From JBLHOS01 sp047623825 (GTDB taxonomy: Bacteria; Pseudomonadota; Alphaproteobacteria; Rhodobacterales; Rhodobacteraceae): 58,446 nt of DNA. Location of the stretch: positions 1-58,446 of the forward strand of contig JBLHOS010000007.1 of the NCBI GenBank assembly GCA_047623825.1. The letters are read 5' to 3'. Shown in pieces: positions 53,169 through 58,446 of the stretch. The notes under the pieces are model-generated. The model saw only the letters and a program-made list of their open reading frames with translations. It was not told the DNA's origin and ran no database searches. Within the stretch, counting starts at the first letter, position 1. The number at the start of each line of letters is the position of its first letter. Both the position numbers and the translations under genes were made by a program.

Positions 53169-55081
53169 ACCTTGCGGCGACCCGGGGCAGGATCTTCTTG
53201 CTCCGCGTCGTCTGAGATCTTGCTGTCATCCAGACTTGATACAAGGGCTGTCTCAAGATTGTTGTTCAGCTCACGCGCGCGGGCCATGTATTCGGCATTT
53301 TCCGAAACCGAAATGCCGGGTTTCCACAGCTCAGCCAATTCGCGCAGGGTGTGGCGATCATGCCGGTAAAAAGCCTGTTCAACTTCATGCGCCTCGTACT
53401 CACTGAGGCCGATATTCTCCAGTACGTAGCGCCCGGCGCGCAAAGAGCCGTCGAACATCTCACGCACGATATCGTCCGCGCCAGCTGCATATAGCTCATA
53501 GGTATGCACGCGGTCATAGGCGCGGGCTACGATATGCAGATCTGGGCGAACACTGCGGGCGTATTTCACCAGACTGATGGCGGCATTGCGGTCGTCAACT
53601 GCGACGACCAATACCTTGGCATTATCCAATCCGGCGGCGTGCAGCAGTTCGGGTCGTGTCGGATCACCAAAGTATCCGCGAAAGCCAAATTTACGCATTT
53701 GCTGGATGGTCGAAAGATTACTATCTAAAATGATCGTGCCGTAGCCTGACGCCCGAACCATTCGATTAACCACCTGACCAAAACGACCGATGCCTGCAAT
53801 GATGATCGACTGCTGATCATTGATCGTGTCGGCCTCTTGGGTCTTGCCGTCACCTGCTTCGGCTAGTCGCTGTGAGAGGACTTCGTACACGATGAAGAAA
53901 AGTGGGGTCAGCAGCATCGATAGGGCGACGATCAGCAACAACAGCTCACTAAGTTCTGGGCCAATCACGTTTTGCTGGATTGAGAATGAGATCAAGACAA
54001 ATCCGAATTCTCCGGCTTGTGCCAAGCCAAGCGTGAAGAGCCATTTATCACGGCCACGCAGTCCAAAGGTCAGGCCCAGACCATAGAGAATGGCGCCTTT
54101 CACGAACATAACCGCAAGGGTCAGGCCTACAATTGTGCTCAGGTTCTCCCAAAAGATCCCGAAATTGATCCCGGCCCCCACAGTGATAAAGAATAGGCCC
54201 AACAACAGGCCCTTGAACGGTTGGATGTCGGCCTCCATCTCGTGCCGGAATTCTGAGTTGGCCAGAACGACGCCTGCAACAAAAGCGCCAAGGGCTGGTG
54301 AGAGGCCCACCAGGATCATCAAGAACGCAATGCCAACAACGATGATAAGCGAAACGGCAGTATACATCTCACGCAGGCGGGCCATGTGGATGAATCGAAA
54401 CAGCGGGCGCGTCAGATAGTGCCCACCAAGGATGATTGCTGCAACCGCACCCAGCGTCACCAGCGTGACCCCCCAACCGGGCAGGCCATCAACCAGAGAC
54501 ATCGACGCATTTTCGCTGTGGTCATCTGTGATATAGGCAGCGCCTTGGGTGACGAGCTCTGCGATCTCGGACATCGCCAGCAGAGGCAAAAGCGCCAAAA
54601 TCGGAATCACAGCGATATCCTGTGTCAGCAACACCGAAAAGGCAGACCGCCCGCCACCTGTCTTTGTTAGTCCCTTTTCACTGAGTGTTTGCAATACGAT
54701 AGCAGTTGAGGACAACGCGAAGATCAGTCCAACCGCCAATCCCATTTGCCAATTCAGACCTAGTATCATTGCACCTGCACAAACGGCCAACGTGGTCAGC
54801 GTGACCTGAAATCCACCCAGACCGATCAGTTTTTGACGCATGTCCCACAAGGTGCGTGGATCAAGTTCCAGTCCAATGACAAACAGCATCAGAACAACGC
54901 CAAATTCGGCAAAATGTTGCAGGTCTTGGGTTTCCGTACCGACCAAGCCAAGGACTGGCCCGATCATGATGCCCGCAATCAAGTACCCCAAAACCGATCC
55001 AAGGCCACAGCGAACAGAGAGTGGGACGGCGATGACCATCGCGCCCAGATAGATTGTCGCCTGAAGCAAAATTCCGTCCAT
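53165..55081 (-). CDS. Kef-type monovalent cation:proton antiporter (CPA2) with RCK domain
   Basis: A 638-residue protein: about twelve TM segments of the Na/H exchanger fold (residues 1-390; LGYLIAGIMIGPVLGL, FALSSTAIVLQTLSEKG, LGAFVAGVVLANSEF), then a cytosolic TrkA-N/RCK domain with Rossmann motif IIIAGIGRFGQVVNRM near residue 420. Matches KefB/KefC potassium:proton antiporters. ATG 55081 (MDGILLQATIYLG) is the family-like start; the open frame continues 50 codons upstream without similarity. Confidence 0.92.
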   Translation of the reverse strand: MDGILLQATIYLGAMVIAVPLSVRCGLGSVLGYLIAGIMIGPVLGLVGTETQDLQHFAEFGVVLMLFVIGLELDPRTLWDMRQKLIGLGGFQVTLTTLAVCAGAMILGLNWQMGLAVGLIFALSSTAIVLQTLSEKGLTKTGGGRSAFSVLLTQDIAVIPILALLPLLAMSEIAELVTQGAAYITDDHSENASMSLVDGLPGWGVTLVTLGAVAAIILGGHYLTRPLFRFIHMARLREMYTAVSLIIVVGIAFLMILVGLSPALGAFVAGVVLANSEFRHEMEADIQPFKGLLLGLFFITVGAGINFGIFWENLSTIVGLTLAVMFVKGAILYGLGLTFGLRGRDKWLFTLGLAQAGEFGFVLISFSIQQNVIGPELSELLLLIVALSMLLTPLFFIVYEVLSQRLAEAGDGKTQEADTINDQQSIIIAGIGRFGQVVNRMVRASGYGTIILDSNLSTIQQMRKFGFRGYFGDPTRPELLHAAGLDNAKVLVVAVDDRNAAISLVKYARSVRPDLHIVARAYDRVHTYELYAAGADDIVREMFDGSLRAGRYVLENIGLSEYEAHEVEQAFYRHDRHTLRELAELWKPGISVSENAEYMARARELNNNLETALVSSLDDSKISDDAEQEDPAPGRRKV

Positions 55082-55104
55082 CGGTGGTCCTTGGGTCGGC
55101 CCCT

Positions 55105-55566
55105 TTACAAGGGCAGGGGAGAGTCGGCTTTCATCTGGTCCATAACAATTTGGGATTGGACCCGGGCAACAACCGGATGTGGTAAAAGTAGACCATGGAT
55201 CAATTGGTGCAACCCCGCCAAGTCGCGGCACCAGACCCTTAGCAGGTAATCAGCCTCACCGGTCAATGTGAAGGCGGCCGTGATCGCTGGTGTGGCACTG
55301 ACAAGACGTGCAAAGCTGACGGCGGCGTCAGATGAGTGGGTGGCCATCTGAACCTGAACAAAGGCCTGAACGCCCAACCCAACGGCATTCGGGTCAATCT
55401 GCGCATGACTGCCAACCAGAATTTTTTCGGCCTCCAGCCGTTGCCGTCTTCGTCCCGCCTGACTGGGCGACAGGTTCAACGCCTCACCCAATTCCAATGC
55501 CGTCAGATGTGCGTCACGCTGAAGTGCGATCAGTAATCGGCGGTCGGTATCATCCAGCATTCGCAA
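55105..55566 (-). CDS. Lrp/AsnC family transcriptional regulator
   Basis: A 153-residue Lrp-type regulator with N-terminal HTH (LTALELGEALNLSPSQAGRR) and a C-terminal RAM effector domain (AAFTLTGEADYLLRVW). It lies divergent to hppD and probably regulates it, sensing an amino acid such as tyrosine or phenylalanine; that is inferred from position. The start could be the ATG at 55566 or 55560. Confidence 0.88.
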   Translation of the reverse strand: MRMLDDTDRRLLIALQRDAHLTALELGEALNLSPSQAGRRRQRLEAEKILVGSHAQIDPNAVGLGVQAFVQVQMATHSSDAAVSFARLVSATPAITAAFTLTGEADYLLRVWCRDLAGLHQLIHGLLLPHPVVARVQSQIVMDQMKADSPLPL

Positions 55567-55584
55567 AATCTCCGCATGAAAATG

Positions 55585-55659
55585 AGATTAATTGCGGGAT
55601 TATTGCGTAATATGGGTAAAAAGCCCAGATCAATGCGCAAATAATGTATTATGAATGCG
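55585..55659. promoter_or_regulatory. Repeated TTGCG half-sites between lrp and hppD
   Basis: ATTGCG occurs at 55591-55596 and 55602-55607 (11 bp apart within GATTAATTGCG and GGATTATTGCG), TGCGCAA at 55634-55640 and AATGCG at 55654-55659. The cluster in the divergent promoter region is a candidate binding region for the Lrp-type regulator. No consensus is known to me for this protein. Confidence 0.45.
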
Positions 55660-55699
55660 GTATAGTGCTTTTGATGTCCCTTTCAGCAGGAGCGAACCG

Positions 55700-56797
55700 A
55701 TGGGCCCTTTCCCGCACGATGCGCCGCGCGCAACGATCTCTGACCAAAATCCCGCTGGGACTGACGGCTTTGAGTTTGTTGAGTTTTCGCACCCCGAACC
55801 GCAGCAGCTGCGCGATCTATTTACCAAGATGGGTTACACGCACACCGCGACTCACAAGACCAAGGCGATCGAGTTGTGGCAGCAGGGCGATATCACCTAT
55901 GTGATCAATTCCCAGCTTGATTGCCACGCCACGCGGTTTGTTGCCGAACATGGCCCCTGTGCGCCGTCAATGGGCTGGCGGGTGGTGAACGCAGATCATG
56001 CATTTCGCCATGCGGTTTCCAAAGGCGCCACGCCCTATGAGGCTGCGGACAAAACGATGGACGTCCCGGCAATTGTTGGGATCGGCGGAAGCTTAATCTA
56101 TTTCATTGACCAATATTACGACACCAGCCCCTACAATACTGAGTTCGACTGGGTTCATGACGCACATCCCGAAGGCGTCGGGTTCCACTATCTCGACCAC
56201 CTGACGCATAACGTCCAAAAGGGAAACATGGACGTCTGGTTTCGGTTCTACTGCGACATCTTCAACTTTCGTGAGATCCGGTTTTTTGACATTGAAGGCA
56301 AATTCACTGGCCTTCTGTCGCGTGCCCTGACATCCCCGTGTGAGCGGATCCGAATTCCGATCAATGAAGACCGGGGTGAAAAGGGTCAGATCGTTGAATA
56401 TCTGAAACGATATAACGGCGAAGGGATCCAGCATATCGCCGTTGGTGCGCGGGATCTTTATGCTGCGGTTGATGAGATTGCTGAGCGTGGCATCCGCTTT
56501 ATGCCCGCCCCACCTGCCAAGTATTATGAGCTGAGCCATCAGCGTGTCGAAGGCCATACCGAACCGCTGGACCGGATGCAGAAATACGGCATCTTGATCG
56601 ATGGTGAGGGTGTCGTGGATGGCGGAGAGACCCGGATTTTGCTACAGATCTTCTCTAAGACCGTGATCGGCCCCATCTTCTTTGAGTTTATCCAGCGCAA
56701 GGGAGACGATGGCTTTGGTGAGGGGAACTTCAAGGCGCTGTTTGAGTCGATCGAGGCCGATCAGATTGCACGCGGCGTTCTGGACGAAGCATCCTGA
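55700..56797 (+). CDS. hppD: 4-hydroxyphenylpyruvate dioxygenase
   Basis: A 365-residue non-heme iron dioxygenase of two vicinal-oxygen-chelate domains. Iron ligands are seen as His in GFHYLDHLTHNV, His in EGIQHIAVGARDL and Glu in IFFEFIQRKGDDGFG; the end GFGEGNFKALFESIE is the family C-terminus. It converts 4-hydroxyphenylpyruvate to homogentisate in tyrosine catabolism. ATG 55700 with CAGGAGCG upstream. The next gene, a sugar isomerase-like protein, follows in the same direction. Confidence 0.96.
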   Translation: MGPFPHDAPRATISDQNPAGTDGFEFVEFSHPEPQQLRDLFTKMGYTHTATHKTKAIELWQQGDITYVINSQLDCHATRFVAEHGPCAPSMGWRVVNADHAFRHAVSKGATPYEAADKTMDVPAIVGIGGSLIYFIDQYYDTSPYNTEFDWVHDAHPEGVGFHYLDHLTHNVQKGNMDVWFRFYCDIFNFREIRFFDIEGKFTGLLSRALTSPCERIRIPINEDRGEKGQIVEYLKRYNGEGIQHIAVGARDLYAAVDEIAERGIRFMPAPPAKYYELSHQRVEGHTEPLDRMQKYGILIDGEGVVDGGETRILLQIFSKTVIGPIFFEFIQRKGDDGFGEGNFKALFESIEADQIARGVLDEAS

Positions 56798-56924
56798 ACG
56801 GCCCAGCCAGCACGCCACCAAAGATTCTTCATGGCAATCTGATGATGACACAGATCGCGCACTTGCAAATTGCACGCCTCTGAGGTCCTTTATAACGCAA
56901 CACGCGCCCAAGGAGGAAAGGCAT

Positions 56925-57611
56925 ATGAAACGGTCTGAGATCAATGAAATCATGGCAGAGGCTGATGCCTTTATCCGGTCGTTTGGGTTTATTTTACCGC
57001 CATTTGCGTATTGGTCGCCCGACCAGATGAAGGCAGAGCGCAGCCGGATAGATGCGGTGATTGACGCACGTCTTGGTTGGGATATCACCGATTATGGGCT
57101 GGGTAATTTTGATGATATGGGCCTATTCCTGTTTACCGTCCGCAATGGTCGCCAAGACGACCTGAAGCGGGGTGGTGGCATGTGTTACGCCGAGAAGATT
57201 ATGATTTCGCGCCACAATCAGATCAGCCCCATGCATTCGCACTACGTGAAAGCCGAAGATATCATCAATCGCGGCGGGGCGACCCTTGCGATAGAGCTGT
57301 TTGGCTCTGAGCAAGAGGGCAGTTTTGACGCCAATGCGGGCGGCACCGTCTGGTGTGACGGGATCCAGCGTGATTTCAAACCGGGTGAGGTCTTAATGTT
57401 GGCGCCGGGTGAAAGTGTGACATTGATGCCGGGCGACTGGCACAAGTTTTGGGGCGAAGGTGGCGATGTGCTGATCGGGGAAGTCTCAACAGTCAACGAT
57501 GATGAAACCGACAATTGGTTCCGTGAACCGATTGGCCGCTTTTCCGATGTCGAGGAAGACGTCGCGCCGAGCCATCTGTTGGCGTCTGACTACGCCAAAT
57601 GGCTGGAATGA
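56925..57611 (+). CDS. D-lyxose/D-mannose isomerase-like cupin
   Basis: A 228-residue cupin of the D-lyxose ketol-isomerase family. Metal ligands are suggested by SPMHSHYVKAEDIINRGG (two His, one Glu) and by MPGDWHKFWGEG (His). The family isomerises D-lyxose/D-xylulose or D-mannose/D-fructose. AGGAGGAAAG immediately upstream is an ideal ribosome-binding site and fixes ATG 56925; the open frame extends further upstream without similarity. It is 127 bases after hppD. Confidence 0.85.
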   Translation: MKRSEINEIMAEADAFIRSFGFILPPFAYWSPDQMKAERSRIDAVIDARLGWDITDYGLGNFDDMGLFLFTVRNGRQDDLKRGGGMCYAEKIMISRHNQISPMHSHYVKAEDIINRGGATLAIELFGSEQEGSFDANAGGTVWCDGIQRDFKPGEVLMLAPGESVTLMPGDWHKFWGEGGDVLIGEVSTVNDDETDNWFREPIGRFSDVEEDVAPSHLLASDYAKWLE

Positions 57612-57618
57612 CCGCTGA

Positions 57619-57907
57619 CTAAGCCGCGAAATTAAAAAGCTTATTGAGGGGCAAATCATGGGCATGCTGCTCCATCAGATCGAATATTGTATTAGTAAGT
57701 GCCGGCATAGAGGGTGGGGTGCCCAGCTCTTCGATGCCGCCGATCTAGTCCTGTGTTTCCAGAATTTTCACCTCAATCTGTGGGACCTGATGGATCCGCA
57801 GCACATCATAGTTGGGGAAGTTTGATTACTGAACTTCGCCTTGGGCAAAACTGATCTCACCCATGATCACCGCACTTAGGCTAAAGATCAGACCTGAGGC
57901 CATTTGG
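57619..57907 (-). pseudogene. Xanthine dehydrogenase-family (IorB-like) molybdopterin subunit, C-terminal remnant
   Basis: One minus-strand frame reads MASGLIFSLSAVIMGEISFA, then SNFPNYDVLRIHQVPQIEVK, then GTPPSMPALTNTIFDLMEQH and ends in TAG at 57619-57621. This is the C-terminal 95 residues of isoquinoline 1-oxidoreductase beta-type or related molybdenum hydroxylase large subunits, whose pattern is NF..Y..LR....P.IEVHI...GVGE.GTPP.APALANAIF. Two in-frame stops interrupt it: TAA after GEVQ and TAG after ETQD (at about 57824 and 57745). Remaining upstream sequence meets the end of the IS3 element near 57910-57942, so the gene was probably destroyed by insertion and then decayed. No other coding feature is seen between 57612 and 57942. 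Confidence 0.78.
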
Positions 57908-58127
57908 TCTTGTCGCGCTTGCGTTCTGGCCTCTCAATTCATTTAGGCAGCCTTTCGTTCGAAGGCCAAGGGGCTTTTGCCACCTAACGACGAATGCCGC
58001 CGTCGTGGATTATAGAACCCATTGATATATTGGAATATCGCGCCCTCGGCTTGGCGTCTGGTTTCCCAGCGGCTCCGCCAGATCAGCTCTGCCTTGATGG
58101 ATTTGAAGAACGTTTCCACCATGCATT

Positions 58128-58167
58128 GCCTGACAGGCGATTTACAAAGTAAATCTGCCGAGAGGGG
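58128..58167. repeat. Miniature double-hairpin element A inside the IS3 transposase
   Basis: Between codons for CYDN and VETFF lies a 40-bp block: hairpin GCCTG-A-CAGGC (58128-58138), hairpin GATTTAC-AAA-GTAAATC (58139-58155), TGCC and GAGAGGGG (58160-58167). It adds a TAA stop in the transposase frame. Same layout as element B. Confidence 0.7.
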
Positions 58168-58199
58168 AATTATCGTAGCAATTTCCTTTTCCGCTCATC

Positions 58200-58238
58200 C
58201 ACTGCCCCGGCAGTGCATGTTTACATGCATGAGAGGGG
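58200..58238. repeat. Miniature double-hairpin element B inside the IS3 transposase
   Basis: Between codons for FKVS and MSGKG lies a 39-bp block: hairpin CACTGCC-CC-GGCAGTG (58200-58215), overlapping hairpin TGCATG-TTTA-CATGCA (58214-58229), and GAGAGGGG (58231-58238). The insertion is a multiple of three and adds 13 residues (PSHACKHALPGQW) without a stop. It shares the order GC hairpin, TTTACA hairpin, GAGAGGGG with element A. Confidence 0.72.
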
Positions 58239-58446
58239 GATACTTTGAATCCATGCTTCGAAAGACACTTCTGATAGTCATGTGAACAGTATTGCGACCC
58301 ACGATCCGTATGATGAATACAGCCCTTCGGTGGTTGCCGTAGGGCCACCGCCATATCCAGTGTTCGGACCGCCAAGTCGCGTTTCATCCGGTTGCTGATA
58401 GCCCAACCAATGACGCGCCGGGAATACAGATCGAGGATGACGGCCA

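Larger units (their letters stand above)
57943..58446 (-). pseudogene. IS3-family (IS3 group) transposase, interrupted by two small hairpin elements; 5' end outside window
   Basis: Minus-strand frames give ILDLYSRRVIGWAISNRMKR, HHTDRGSQYCSHDYQKCLSK (with the second catalytic Asp), MSGKGNCYDN, then after a break VETFFKSIKAELIWRSRWE (third acidic residue), INGFYNPRRRHSSLGG and a stop at 57943. In intact family members FKVS joins MSGKGNCYDN directly and CYDN is followed by about two residues and VETFF. Here 39 bp in frame separate the first pair and about 43 bp with a TAA separate the second. The reading frame therefore ends at 58142. The element continues beyond the window. Confidence 0.85.

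Overview
This 58 kb window reads as an alphaproteobacterial chromosome segment from the order Rhodobacterales (Roseobacter group). The support is gene content and protein style: choXWV facing betIBA, a pccR/pccB/pccA/mcm methylmalonyl-CoA region, an HdaA-type DnaA homologue, a SUV3-like helicase next to fdxA and carD, a 95-residue L28, and small proteins I recognise from this group. IS load and decayed genes fit a transposon-rich genus such as Octadecabacter, but I cannot fix the genus from sequence alone.

Layout. Bases 1-3000 are an insertion-sequence graveyard: the end of an IS3 element, an N-truncated ISAzo13 transposase with an internal stop, a polysaccharide pyruvyl transferase-like gene, and abutting IS481 and ISAs1 remnants. 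Bases 3061-14718 are mixed housekeeping and accessory genes: FkbM methyltransferase, MFS exporter, DUF2161 protein, rpmB, copper chaperone pair, a Sir2 pseudogene, low-molecular-weight phosphatase, lepA, a SieB-like pseudogene, PhnA/YjdM, esterase and pirin. Bases 14715-21394 are a choline-to-glycine-betaine module: ABC importer choXWV facing betIBA across a perfect 20-bp palindrome. Bases 22567-35546 are a propionyl-CoA to succinyl-CoA module with PccR-type TTTGCAAA sites before pccR and pccB, and several small conserved or secreted proteins between pccB, pccA and mcm. Bases 35636-41216 hold an AI-2E family permease, hdaA and a ppk-ppx polyphosphate pair preceded by a PHO box. Bases 41301-50404 hold proS, lolE-lolD, a lysophospholipase-like hydrolase, SCP2 and TPR proteins, the SUV3-like helicase, an S4 protein with an apparent CTG start, and fdxA. 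Bases 50685-57611 hold carD, divergent cobS and cobT (supplying the cobalamin that mcm needs), a Kef-type antiporter, an Lrp regulator facing hppD, and a D-lyxose isomerase-like protein. Bases 57619-58446 are decayed again: the C-terminal remnant of a molybdopterin oxidoreductase beside an IS3 transposase.

Most notable observations. (1) The right-hand IS3 transposase is interrupted by two tiny elements of 40 and 39 bp with the same architecture (GC hairpin, TTTACA-containing hairpin, GAGAGGGG), sitting 32 bp apart around the conserved MSGKGNCYDN block. They look like miniature double-hairpin insertions, comparable in concept to Rickettsia palindromic elements or mitochondrial double-hairpin/bypassing elements. 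(2) A ydcH (DUF465) gene is out of frame exactly at an A AAA AAG heptamer, and a -1 shift there restores a full-length family member. (3) At least four genes (ISAzo13 transposase, sir2, sieB-like, iorB-like) carry in-frame nonsense codons, pointing to recent gene decay.
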